Shown here piece after piece: positions 6,857-14,083 of a stretch of 18,931 nucleotides of DNA (its first letter is position 1; every line of letters begins with the position of its first letter). The DNA is from CAYRIF01 sp964424205 (GTDB taxonomy: Bacteria; Bacteroidota; Bacteroidia; Cytophagales; Cyclobacteriaceae). The stretch covers positions 1 to 18,931 of the forward strand of contig CAYRIF010000036.1 of assembly GCA_964424205.1 (NCBI GenBank), in the 5' to 3' direction. Under the pieces are notes generated by a model, which was not told the DNA's origin, made no database searches, and was given only the letters and a program-made list of their open reading frames with translations. Position numbers and translations under genes: made by a program.

Positions 6857-7414
6857 TTAGTAAGTTTTTACATAAGGATTATGACTAAATTCTAATTTTA
6901 ATTCTTTTAATTTTCCTGAAATACTATCATCTACCTGCCGGTCACCTAACTTCAATACAAACCCACCAATAATATTTTCATCAACTTCTTCTATCAATTC
7001 TGGTGTTTTTCCTGTCAACTGATGTATGGCATCATTAAATTCTTTTCGCAGCGCTTCTGTTAGTGGAAATGTTGTCACCACAGTTGCGGTTTCTATTCCT
7101 TTGTTAACATTATACTGGTGGTGAAATTCCTTGGCGATGGCAGGTAAAAATCCTTCTCGGTGTTTTCTTGTAATCAATTCAAAAATAGCCATGCTCAACG
7201 CATTAAACCTATCTGAAAATAATGCTTTCAATATTTTAAGTTTCTTGTCGTGGTTGATGATAGGATTTTTTAGCATCAAATAAAAGTCATGATTTTGTGT
7301 GCACACCGCTGAGAATGTCACCATGTCATTATTCACATCAGCTAGTACATCTTTCTCTATCTAAAGATCGATTAGCGATTTTGCGTACCTTGAAGCGACT
7401 CTATAATCAGACAT
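6857..7414 (-). CDS. atpH: ATP synthase F1 subunit delta, frame interrupted by TAG at codon 18
   Basis: The delta subunit links the top of F1 to the b-subunit stalk. The frame starts at ATG 7414, seven bases after atpF, and reads MSDYRVASRYAKSLIDL, then TAG (7363-7361), then IEKDVLADVNNDMVTFS. It continues without further breaks to TAA at 6857. Both sides of the TAG are typical delta sequence in the same frame, so this is a point nonsense change and not a frameshift. Without the stop the protein would have 185 residues, the family's usual size. Reinitiation at GTG 7336 (159 residues) or ATG 7324 would lose the first helix of the domain that binds alpha. The C-terminal half, including FVLKLGDRQVDDSISGKLKEL, is well conserved. 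Sequencing error, a real mutation or readthrough are all possible. Confidence 0.88.
7361..7363 (-). other. In-frame amber stop inside atpH
   Basis: The + strand reads CTA, giving TAG on the - strand at codon 18 of atpH. TCG (Ser), TTG (Leu), TGG, CAG, AAG, GAG or a Tyr codon is one base change away. The nearest in-frame restart codons are GTG at 7336 and ATG at 7324. Confidence 0.9.
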
Positions 7415-7421
7415 TTTTTGC

Positions 7422-7916
7422 TTAGTTATTATTGATATCTTTCAAAAAATCATTGACAAGCGCAGTTTGTTCGCTTGTATTGTCTAGATTTTTTCTTAAT
7501 AATTTTTCTGCTATTTGAACTGACAGTGAAGCTACTTCATTCTTAACCTCCGTAAGTGCCGCCTTCTTTTCATTGGTAATCGCAAGTTTCGCATCTGCAA
7601 TCATTTTCGCACTAATTTTCCCTGCTTCCTCTCTTGCTTCATCCTTTAACTGAGTCGCAGCAGTTCTTGCAGCTTTTAAAAGATTGTCTCGTTCTATTCT
7701 TGCTTCAGCCAGCAGTTTTTCATTGTCAGCCTTTAGTTCCATCATTTCTTGCTTGGCTTTGTCCGCCATACTAAGTGCATCAGCAATTGATGTTTCTCTT
7801 TCTTTTAGTGATCCTAATATTGGCTTCCAAGCGTATTTTCCTAAGAAAAACACTAGAAACAAGAATATGAGTGCTTGCCAAAATATGAGACCAATGCTTG
7901 GGGTAAGTAAATCCAT
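7422..7916 (-). CDS. atpF: ATP synthase Fo subunit b
   Basis: The b subunit forms the peripheral stalk that holds F1 still against the rotor. It has one N-terminal membrane helix (about residues 8-29, IGLIFWQALIFLFLVFFLGKYAW), then the typical KPILGSLKERE junction and a long charged helix of Ala, Glu and Lys heptads. The 164-residue length is normal for the family. It lies 66 bases after atpE with a terminator-like hairpin in the gap, and only seven bases before the atpH start. Its C-terminus is expected to bind the delta subunit. Confidence 0.95.
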   Translation of the reverse strand: MDLLTPSIGLIFWQALIFLFLVFFLGKYAWKPILGSLKERETSIADALSMADKAKQEMMELKADNEKLLAEARIERDNLLKAARTAATQLKDEAREEAGKISAKMIADAKLAITNEKKAALTEVKNEVASLSVQIAEKLLRKNLDNTSEQTALVNDFLKDINNN

Positions 7917-7938
7917 CTTTTAGAATATTTTAAATAGT

Positions 7939-7978
7939 AAAAAAAAGCTAGTAAGGGCTAATCCCAATACTAGCTTTT
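7939..7978 (-). terminator. Terminator-like hairpin between atpE and atpF
   Basis: On the - strand AAAAGCTAGTA (7978-7968) pairs perfectly with TACTAGCTTTT (7953-7943). An inner GGG/CCC stem extends it, and eight T follow (7946-7939). It begins four bases after the atpE stop codon. The structure is as good as the operon-end terminator, so it probably reduces transcription of atpF-H-A-G relative to atpE or stabilises the 3' end of the upstream message. Confidence 0.78.
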
Positions 7979-7982
7979 GATT

Positions 7983-8222
7983 TTAGGCTATTGCTATTAG
8001 TAAACAAATTACTGCTCCAAATAGCGCAATTACTTCGATAAGGGCAGCAATAATTAACATGCCAGATTGAATCTTTCCAGACGCTTCTGGTTGTCTTGCC
8101 ATGGCTTCCATTGCCGACCCTCCAATTTTACCGATACCGATACCAGCGCCAATTGCTGCTAGTCCCGCACCAATTCCCGCACCCATTACGGCAAAACCTT
8201 CTAATAATAATGATAATAACAT
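7983..8222 (-). CDS. atpE: ATP synthase Fo subunit c
   Basis: The c subunit forms the membrane rotor ring. It is a 79-residue hairpin: a first helix rich in Gly (GAGIGAGLAAIGAGIGIG), a polar loop with Arg-Gln-Pro (residues 43-45), and a second helix with the ion-carrying Glu63 in ALIEVIALFG. Glu63 is followed by Val-Ile and not by Ser or Thr, so the residues typical of sodium-binding rings are missing and proton use is likely. The start ATG spans 8220-8222. It lies 40 bases after atpB, with a strong hairpin right after its stop codon, consistent with its need for more copies than the other subunits. Confidence 0.96.
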   Translation of the reverse strand: MLLSLLLEGFAVMGAGIGAGLAAIGAGIGIGKIGGSAMEAMARQPEASGKIQSGMLIIAALIEVIALFGAVICLLIAIA

Positions 8223-8262
8223 AGTTTTATATTTATAAATTTTACAAAAGATTCTATTTTAA

Positions 8263-9303
8263 TTAATGATCGTCATGATGTTCTTCAATAGCCAACCCAA
8301 TATAAAGTGCTGAAAACATCGTGAAAACATAGGCTTGAATAGTAGCTACTAAGAGTTCAATTAAGTTAATAAATACGACAACCAGAGTACTGCCAAAACC
8401 CACCGACCAACTTTGAAAGATAAAGATAAGTGCAATTAAACTCAATATTACGACATGCCCAGCAGTAATTGCCACAAACAATCGAATCATTAAGGCAAAT
8501 GGTTTTGTGAACACGCCTATAATTTCTACCAATACAATCATTGGTAGTATCGGTGCGGGAACGCCTGGCGTAGCAAATATATGTTTCCAATAATTTTTGT
8601 TTCCATTGAAGTTTACAATTAAAAATGTAAAAACTGCCAATACGAGGGTAATGGAGATATTACCTGTTAAGTTTGCTGCGCCTGGTAGCAAACCTAGTAA
8701 ATTACCAATCCAAATAAAGAAAAATAAACTTAATAAGTAAGGTAAATATTTTTCGTAATTGGGACCTATATTTGGCTTAATCACTTCATCACGAAGGTAT
8801 ATCACAATTGGTTCAATGGCAGACTGAATTCCTTTGGGTGCTTTACCTTTATTTCTTTTTGCTGCTTTTGCTACAGCGGTAAAAATAAGGATTAGAACCA
8901 AGGAAACGATGAAGAGCATCAATACAGTTTTGGAAATAGAAAAATCATAAACCGATGTCTCATCTCCTACCAAAGAAATTTTGTTATGTTCTAAATGATA
9001 GCCGTTATAGTCAACGGTATGATGATGTTCGTCATAAAAATTTGAAGATGAAAATACGTCTAAACCTTTTGTTTTGGAATACACAATGATGGGAAGATGT
9101 AAAGTGCCAAAATGCCCATCAAAAAAGTGCCATTTGTGGTCATCAACCACATGGTGCATAATTAATTCGCTAGGGTTGAATTTACCATCTTCCTCAGTGT
9201 CTTCAGCCAATGCTGGCTGATGTGCTGAAATCAAAAAAAAGGTTACGAACAACACTGCTAGTGAAAAAAACCTAACAAAACCCTTTGCCTTATTAATTAC
9301 CAT
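8263..9303 (-). CDS. atpB: ATP synthase Fo subunit a
   Basis: Subunit a provides the two half-channels through which protons reach the c ring. The protein has 346 residues from ATG 9303. It starts with a signal-peptide-like stretch (FFSLAVLFVTFFLISAHQPALA) and a long hydrophilic, His-rich N-terminal region before the first core helix, as in other Bacteroidota. The conserved core follows, with the essential Arg in MIRLFVAITAGH and a C-terminal helix with ATIQAYVFTMFSALYI. It ends in a His/Asp tail (EEHHDDH). A TTG twelve codons upstream (9339) lies between the -33 and -7 promoter elements and cannot be the start if that promoter is used. Confidence 0.95.
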   Translation of the reverse strand: MVINKAKGFVRFFSLAVLFVTFFLISAHQPALAEDTEEDGKFNPSELIMHHVVDDHKWHFFDGHFGTLHLPIIVYSKTKGLDVFSSSNFYDEHHHTVDYNGYHLEHNKISLVGDETSVYDFSISKTVLMLFIVSLVLILIFTAVAKAAKRNKGKAPKGIQSAIEPIVIYLRDEVIKPNIGPNYEKYLPYLLSLFFFIWIGNLLGLLPGAANLTGNISITLVLAVFTFLIVNFNGNKNYWKHIFATPGVPAPILPMIVLVEIIGVFTKPFALMIRLFVAITAGHVVILSLIALIFIFQSWSVGFGSTLVVVFINLIELLVATIQAYVFTMFSALYIGLAIEEHHDDH

Positions 9304-9326
9304 TTTGCATCTAAATTTTAAGAGTG

Positions 9327-9357
9327 CAAAGTTAGCCAATATGGCTGCAAAACAAAA
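9327..9357 (-). promoter_or_regulatory. Promoter of the atpBEFHAG genes
   Basis: On the - strand TTTTG (9357-9353) and TAACTTTG (9334-9327) are separated by 18 bases. The second matches the TAnnTTTG consensus exactly. A second TTTTG at 9352-9348 would leave only 13 bases. The -7 element ends 23 bases before the atpB ATG at 9303. The core ATPase genes can therefore be transcribed separately from the M23/bactofilin/AtpZ genes. Confidence 0.62.
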
Positions 9358-9406
9358 TATTTTATAATATAATTTAGTAAGCGAATGGGAGTATAAAAAA
9401 AACAGA

Positions 9407-9778
9407 TTATTTTTTATATAAAAACAAAATTTCTAGTAAAGTAAAAGTTAAATAAGTAGTCATAAAATAAACAGTGTTTCTGGCTGCGGTTGCATCATCA
9501 ATAACCATAATTACAGCAATAAATATAATATTTAATAATAATTTTATCGCCGTGGCGGCTAACATTGGATTCGTAGCGGGGTGTGTTTTTGAGAAATGAG
9601 AATAACGTAAAAAAAGAAACGAAGAAAGTGTCGTACAGTAAAGAAAAATGGTAATCGCTAACGCATAATTTGGAAGTTGGAAGCTGTAGTAATGGGCAGC
9701 GATTTTTAATAGTAAGAAAAGAAAAACCGCTAAAGCAGTCAGGGATAGTATAAATGTTAATGCTACTTTTTTATTCAC
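9407..9778 (-). CDS. Small four-helix membrane protein of the ATP synthase cluster
   Basis: A 123-residue hydrophobic protein with four predicted membrane helices (about residues 6-27, 38-57, 70-94 and 101-120). It contains no motif I can assign. Its position between AtpZ and atpB, and its size and topology, resemble AtpI-type accessory proteins that help assemble the c ring or accompany the ATPase. That role is inferred from context. It starts with GTG at 9778, overlapping the TGA of AtpZ by four bases, so the two are probably translationally coupled. The gap of about 100 bases to atpB holds the atpB promoter. Confidence 0.65.
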   Translation of the reverse strand: MNKKVALTFILSLTALAVFLFLLLKIAAHYYSFQLPNYALAITIFLYCTTLSSFLFLRYSHFSKTHPATNPMLAATAIKLLLNIIFIAVIMVIDDATAARNTVYFMTTYLTFTLLEILFLYKK

Positions 9779-10017
9779 GTATCTTCGTTATTATCCTGTC
9801 GAATGGATTTTATGAGTTTGTAAAAAATACCAGCAGTGGAAATAAGCATGAGCGCAATGGTAAAAACAGGAAACTTAAATTTAAGATATTTATCCATTCG
9901 CCAGCCCATATAGACCGCGAGGCCAATGGTGACCACCATTTGTGTGGCAAGGCTGGAATACTTAAGGTAGTTATTAAACGATTCTTGCTTTTTCTTTTTC
10001 TTGTTTGAAGTCTGCAC
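9775..10017 (-). CDS. AtpZ/AtpI family protein
   Basis: An 80-residue protein with a Lys-rich N-terminus (NKKKKKQESF) and two membrane helices (about 23-42 and 48-68), the second ending in YKLIKSIRQ. This is the layout of the AtpZ/ATPase_gene1 family, found at the head of many atp operons and linked to ATPase assembly or to Mg2+/Ca2+ transport with AtpI. The segment TQMVVTIGLAVYMGWRMDKY is typical. The only usable start before the first helix is GTG at 10017, which lies inside the bactofilin gene and gives a 44-base overlap in another frame. The stop overlaps the next gene by four bases. Confidence 0.8.
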   Translation of the reverse strand: MQTSNKKKKKQESFNNYLKYSSLATQMVVTIGLAVYMGWRMDKYLKFKFPVFTIALMLISTAGIFYKLIKSIRQDNNEDT

Positions 10018-10417
10018 GTTGAGCCGTTAGTTGGTCGTTAATTTTAATTTCCTTGGCACCTGCACCCATTTTACAACTCCCGTTGAACTGAGCGCCTGCC
10101 TCTATCACCAATTTTTTGGTATTTACATTGCCATGAATGACTGCTGTTGATTTCAAAATCAATAGTTCTGCTACTTGTACGCTGCCTGCTACTTCACCTT
10201 CTACTTCTGCATTTTTGGCAAATACATTTCCAGTAATTTTCGAAGAATGTCCTAGCACTAATTTTGACCTAGTTTTGACATCGCCCTTCACCTGTCCCTC
10301 AATTCTTAAATTACCATGCGTCTCAATATCGCCAGTGAGGACGGTCCCTTTGCCAATGGTATTGCTAGAGTTTATAATTTCGGCTTCTGTATTTTTACTT
10401 TCTTTACTACCAAACAT
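9974..10417 (-). CDS. Bactofilin (polymer-forming cytoskeletal protein)
   Basis: A 147-residue bactofilin. These proteins polymerise without nucleotides and act as scaffolds that direct cell-wall enzymes to particular places. Residues about 20-115 show the repeating short beta-strand pattern of the family's right-handed beta-helix (LTGDIETHGNLRIEGQVKG, then VFAKNAEVEGEVAG and VIHGNVNTKKLVIEAGAQF), with Gly at the turns. The N-terminus is short and polar with no membrane helix. It lies 17 bases after an M23 peptidase gene, a pairing seen in several phyla in which the bactofilin positions or regulates the peptidase. Its 3' end overlaps AtpZ by 44 bases. Confidence 0.93.
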   Translation of the reverse strand: MFGSKESKNTEAEIINSSNTIGKGTVLTGDIETHGNLRIEGQVKGDVKTRSKLVLGHSSKITGNVFAKNAEVEGEVAGSVQVAELLILKSTAVIHGNVNTKKLVIEAGAQFNGSCKMGAGAKEIKINDQLTAQRADFKQEKEKARIV

Positions 10418-10434
10418 TGCGTAATAGTTTTAGT

Positions 10435-11307
10435 TTAAAATGAAATAAAGTTTGCAGGGTTAACAGGGGTTCCATTGAACCATAATTCAAAGTGCAAATG
10501 CGGTCCTGTTGTTAAATCCCCTGTATTTCCGATAATAGAAATTACATCTCCTGCTTTAACAAAATTACCAACTTTTTTTAACAATGCCGAATTATGCTTG
10601 TAAACAGATATTAAATTGCTGCTATGTTGTACCGCAATTACATACCCGCCTTCAAGATTTTTATCAGCCATAATCACGGTGCCATCTGCTATGCATTTAA
10701 TGGGTTCGTTCTTTTTTGCTACGATATCTATGGCATAATGCTCGTTTTTAGCATTGTAGGGAGAGGAAATGACGCCACCATCTACAGGGGTGAAAAAGAA
10801 CATTTCCTGTAGTTTTGTATCCGCCTGATTATTAGCCATGCTCATCATGTCTATTCCAGATTTCTCAAATTCTTTTCTAAAACTTGCATCAATGGCATTC
10901 ACCTCGCTTACATCAATTTCTTTGTTGAGGTCATTGATAGAAACTTCGCTGCTGTCTCTAGCAATTTCAACATTTACCACTTCTCCTTTTATGATTCCTT
11001 GAATATTTTGAATCAGCAGTTCTTTTTTCTCCACCTGATTGGAAAGAGAATCAACTTGGACCGACATCTCAATAATTTTCTTGTTCATTTCAGTAGAGGT
11101 GTACCGCGGGTCGAGCCACTGTGAAAGAACCGTGCTGACTAAATACAGGCTGACCAGTAGGAAAATCAGGAAGATAGAAAAAATAAATACAATTACTTTT
11201 GCGTATGTAAAACTAAATGTAGACTTTTCGGCAAAGTTTTCTTCGTTACGGATAATCAGCAAATACCTATTTGTAAGCCAATTTGATAGTGTTTTTTTTG
11301 GTGCCAA
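10435..11307 (-). CDS. Membrane-anchored M23 (LytM) peptidoglycan endopeptidase
   Basis: A 290-residue protein. It has a cytoplasmic N-terminus of about 35 residues, one membrane helix (36-60), a periplasmic coiled coil (about 70-110) and a C-terminal M23 domain (about 180-290). The zinc ligands and catalytic residues are all present: His190 and Asp194 in HYAID, His238 in YKHNS, and His270 and His272 in GPHLHFE. The enzyme is therefore probably active and cleaves peptide cross-links in the cell wall. It starts at TTG 11307; no ATG or GTG precedes the membrane helix. With the bactofilin directly downstream, it probably forms a cell-shape module. It is divergent from the PorW/SprE gene. Confidence 0.9.
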   Translation of the reverse strand: MAPKKTLSNWLTNRYLLIIRNEENFAEKSTFSFTYAKVIVFIFSIFLIFLLVSLYLVSTVLSQWLDPRYTSTEMNKKIIEMSVQVDSLSNQVEKKELLIQNIQGIIKGEVVNVEIARDSSEVSINDLNKEIDVSEVNAIDASFRKEFEKSGIDMMSMANNQADTKLQEMFFFTPVDGGVISSPYNAKNEHYAIDIVAKKNEPIKCIADGTVIMADKNLEGGYVIAVQHSSNLISVYKHNSALLKKVGNFVKAGDVISIIGNTGDLTTGPHLHFELWFNGTPVNPANFISF

Positions 11308-11333
11308 AGTTGTTTTGTTCTTAATTTTGAAAA

Positions 11334-11367
11334 CAAAAATATTATATTTTAGTCATTAGATTAGCAA
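11334..11367 (-). promoter_or_regulatory. Possible promoter of the M23-bactofilin-AtpZ genes
   Basis: On the - strand TATTTTTG (11341-11334) matches TAnnTTTG exactly. A TTG at 11367-11365 lies 23 bases upstream, at the long end of the usual spacing. The predicted start leaves a leader of about 20 bases before TTG 11307. It lies in the 118-base divergent gap with PorW/SprE, where no equally good + strand promoter was found. Confidence 0.38.
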
Positions 11368-11425
11368 TAATTGTATTATTTAACATTTTTTTGCGTTCTA
11401 CAGCCATAATTATTATTAGTATAAG

Positions 11426-14083
11426 GTGAATAAAATAACTCAAATTCGTTTTTTATTGTTAGGGGTAATCACCCTAATGATGGCCTGTTCTGCTGAAAAA
11501 ACCAATGTTTTTAGCACAACTTATCATAATACTACCGCCAGATTCAATCCATATTTTATGGCAAATGAGTATTTGAAAGAAGTAGAAACTTCGATAGCGC
11601 AGCAACACAAAGACAATTATAACAAGACCCTCAAAGTATATCCGCATTTTGATACCACGAGTATCAGTGGATTGAAAACCCAATTAGAGGATTGTTTAAA
11701 GAAATCTTCGAAGGCAATTGATTGGCATAAAAATAGTAACATGATGAACCCTAGCTATATTTTGCTTGGGCGGGCGTTATTTTACCAAGGGGAATATGAA
11801 AAATCAATCACAGCATTCAAGATTGTCAATAAAAACATTAAGAAGCAAAAAGAAGAAAGCAAGCGGGATACCAACATCAGACACGAGGCATTGGCGCACT
11901 TAATTCGCACCTATACTGACTATGGAGAGGAAAGTAATGCCATCGCAGTGGGAGATTTTTTGAAGAAAGAAACACTCAGTAAAGACAATCAAAAGAAATT
12001 GTACCTCAATAAGGCGTACCTCTATCAAAAAAGAAAAAACTTGGATAGCATGGTGCGTAATTTGGTGTCAGCAGCACCGCTATTGAAAAGAAAGGAAGGT
12101 AAAGCTAAAACTTATTTTATCATAGGGCAGGTTTATCAAAAATTAGGATTTGATGCCGAAGCATATGCCAACTATACCAAGTGTATTAAAAACAACCCAC
12201 CGTATGAGTTAGATTTTTATGCCAAATTAAATCGAGCGCAAGTATTTGAGCTGTCAAAAACCAATGACCTGAAAAAAATACGGAAGTTTTATAAAAAACT
12301 GCTGCGCGATTCCAAGAACAAGGAGTTCAAAGATAAGATATATTACGACATGGCAGAGTTTGAGATGAAGCAAGGAAATCTAGAAGATGCGATTGCCAAA
12401 TACAAACAATCGGTAGCGGCTAGTGTGAGCAATAACCGACAAAAAGGATTTTCATATTTGAGATTGGGACAGGTTTATTACGAGCAAAAGAAAAATTATG
12501 AGCTTGCCAAAAGCTATTATGATAGTACGGTTGCAGTATTGCCAAAGGATGAAGAGAACTATTTAGCAATAGAAGAGCGGCAAAAAATATTGGCGGATTT
12601 TGTCACACAAATTAATACCATTCACTTGCAGGATAGTTTGCTTTCACTTTCTACCATGGATACATTGGCATTGAACACCTACCTGGATGAGGTGGTAAAA
12701 AAAGAGCAGGCGCTAGCAGAAAAAGAAAGGATAGCTGCTAAAAAAGCAAAAAGAAAGAAAGGTGCGGCGGGGACAGGTAGGTTTTCAGCATCTGACAAAG
12801 AAAATAAAGTCTTTGCAAGCCTGTCAAGTGATGAGAAGAGTAGTGTGGACGCTTGGTATTTTTACAATACGACGGCAATCGGTCAGGGGCAATCAGAATT
12901 TGTAAGAAGATGGGGAAGGAGGCCACTAGCGGATAATTGGCGACGGTCCAACAAAGAAACTGCCAATGCAGCAGCAGCGGATGGTGAAGATATAGCGAAA
13001 GGAGGAGACGGCGATGGTGAAGATAAAGCCCCCAAGGATTTGGAAGCGGCGGCGAGTGCAAGAAAAACAGAATTGTTGGGTACGATTCCTTTTTCAGAAG
13101 AGGCAAAAATTGGTGCTAATAAAATGTTGGAAGATGCTCATTATAACTTGGGAAAAATTTATCATTTTAATCTGAAAGAGGAGCCTAATGCATACCATAC
13201 ATTTGATACTTTGTTGGTACGATACGACACGACACAGTACAAACCTGAGGTTTTGTATTTGATGTATTTGATTAGTAAGGATTTGGAAAAGCAAAATACT
13301 GAGTCACTTAAATCTCAAATATTGAATGATTTTCCAAACACTATTTATGCAAGGGTCATTAAAAATCCTAACTATGAAGCTGAGAGTAAAGTAGCCAGCG
13401 AAAAACTGCAAGTACTATACAAAGCGGCTTATGGCAATTATAAAAAAGGAAACTACAGTGCGGCAACTCAGCTGATTAATGAAGGAAAGCAGCGATATGG
13501 AATCAATGATTTTTCAGATAACTTGCGGTTGTTGGAGATATTGGTGTTAGGAAAAACAAGTGATGCTTTCACTTATAAACATGCATTGACTGAGTTCTCA
13601 AAGGAATTTCCTGAAAGTGAGTTATTAGATTATGTGCATTCACTGTTGGAAACTTTGGAAACTTTTGGTGCTGAAAAAGAAGCAAAGAACAAAAAGAAAT
13701 ATATCAAGCACTTTGAGCAGGAGCATACTTTTGTTTTAGTTTATAACTTCGATACCTATGGTGAAAAAGAATTGCCAAAAAAGATGGATGATTTTATTAA
13801 AGCGTATTTTGGAAAAGATAGTTTAAAAACAGCGAATATGATTTTGACAGAGAAAAAATCTTTGATAATTATTGAGCAATTCAAGGATAAAAAGAGCGCC
13901 ATGGCATTTTTAACCAAGTTTAACGGCGAAAATTCTCCGTTGAAAGATTTTAATAGCTTAGATTTTAGTAATTTTGTAATCACAAAAGATAATTTTGATA
14001 TTTTTTATAAGACAAAAGACATAGACAATTACCTATCTTTTTTCAAAGAGAATTATATTAATGACAACCAAAAAGAAAACTAA
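11426..14083 (+). CDS. PorW/SprE-like type IX secretion lipoprotein with TPR repeats
   Basis: An 885-residue lipoprotein (signal peptide ending LMMAC, Cys21) of the PorW/SprE family. In Porphyromonas and Flavobacterium these proteins are required for type IX secretion, and in gliding species for motility. They link the PorK/N ring to the outer-membrane translocon. The opening TTYHNTTARFNPYF is typical. Several TPR repeats follow (about residues 90-400), then a Lys/Ala-rich linker (about 425-450) and the conserved block WYFYN...EFVRRWGRRPLADNWRRSNK (477-510). An acidic, Gly-rich insert and more helical repeats follow. The GTG start at 11426 gives a proper signal peptide. It overlaps the penicillin-binding protein gene by 23 bases. 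No other type IX genes are in the window. Confidence 0.85.
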   Translation: MNKITQIRFLLLGVITLMMACSAEKTNVFSTTYHNTTARFNPYFMANEYLKEVETSIAQQHKDNYNKTLKVYPHFDTTSISGLKTQLEDCLKKSSKAIDWHKNSNMMNPSYILLGRALFYQGEYEKSITAFKIVNKNIKKQKEESKRDTNIRHEALAHLIRTYTDYGEESNAIAVGDFLKKETLSKDNQKKLYLNKAYLYQKRKNLDSMVRNLVSAAPLLKRKEGKAKTYFIIGQVYQKLGFDAEAYANYTKCIKNNPPYELDFYAKLNRAQVFELSKTNDLKKIRKFYKKLLRDSKNKEFKDKIYYDMAEFEMKQGNLEDAIAKYKQSVAASVSNNRQKGFSYLRLGQVYYEQKKNYELAKSYYDSTVAVLPKDEENYLAIEERQKILADFVTQINTIHLQDSLLSLSTMDTLALNTYLDEVVKKEQALAEKERIAAKKAKRKKGAAGTGRFSASDKENKVFASLSSDEKSSVDAWYFYNTTAIGQGQSEFVRRWGRRPLADNWRRSNKETANAAAADGEDIAKGGDGDGEDKAPKDLEAAASARKTELLGTIPFSEEAKIGANKMLEDAHYNLGKIYHFNLKEEPNAYHTFDTLLVRYDTTQYKPEVLYLMYLISKDLEKQNTESLKSQILNDFPNTIYARVIKNPNYEAESKVASEKLQVLYKAAYGNYKKGNYSAATQLINEGKQRYGINDFSDNLRLLEILVLGKTSDAFTYKHALTEFSKEFPESELLDYVHSLLETLETFGAEKEAKNKKKYIKHFEQEHTFVLVYNFDTYGEKELPKKMDDFIKAYFGKDSLKTANMILTEKKSLIIIEQFKDKKSAMAFLTKFNGENSPLKDFNSLDFSNFVITKDNFDIFYKTKDIDNYLSFFKENYINDNQKEN

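Noticed and set aside
7361..7363. TAG reassigned to an amino acid in this organism
   Set aside because: metK ends at TAG (18486-18488) at the expected C-terminus with non-coding sequence after it, so TAG acts as a stop. One in-frame TAG in one gene is not enough to propose a new code.
7983..8222. Sodium-driven ATP synthase
   Set aside because: The residues after Glu63 in the c subunit are Val-Ile, without the Ser/Thr that complete sodium sites, so a proton ring is more likely.
8366..8590. Second - strand frame of 74 codons within atpB
   Set aside because: It is an out-of-frame reading of a conserved membrane protein gene, with no start context or recognisable domain.
9304..9339. TTG at 9339 as the start of atpB
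   Set aside because: It lies within the predicted promoter (9327-9357). ATG 9303 gives a normal signal-peptide-like N-terminus.
12738..13106. Open frame of 122 codons on the - strand
   Set aside because: It is the complement of the low-complexity part of the PorW/SprE gene. Its Pro/Leu/His-rich translation has no family features.
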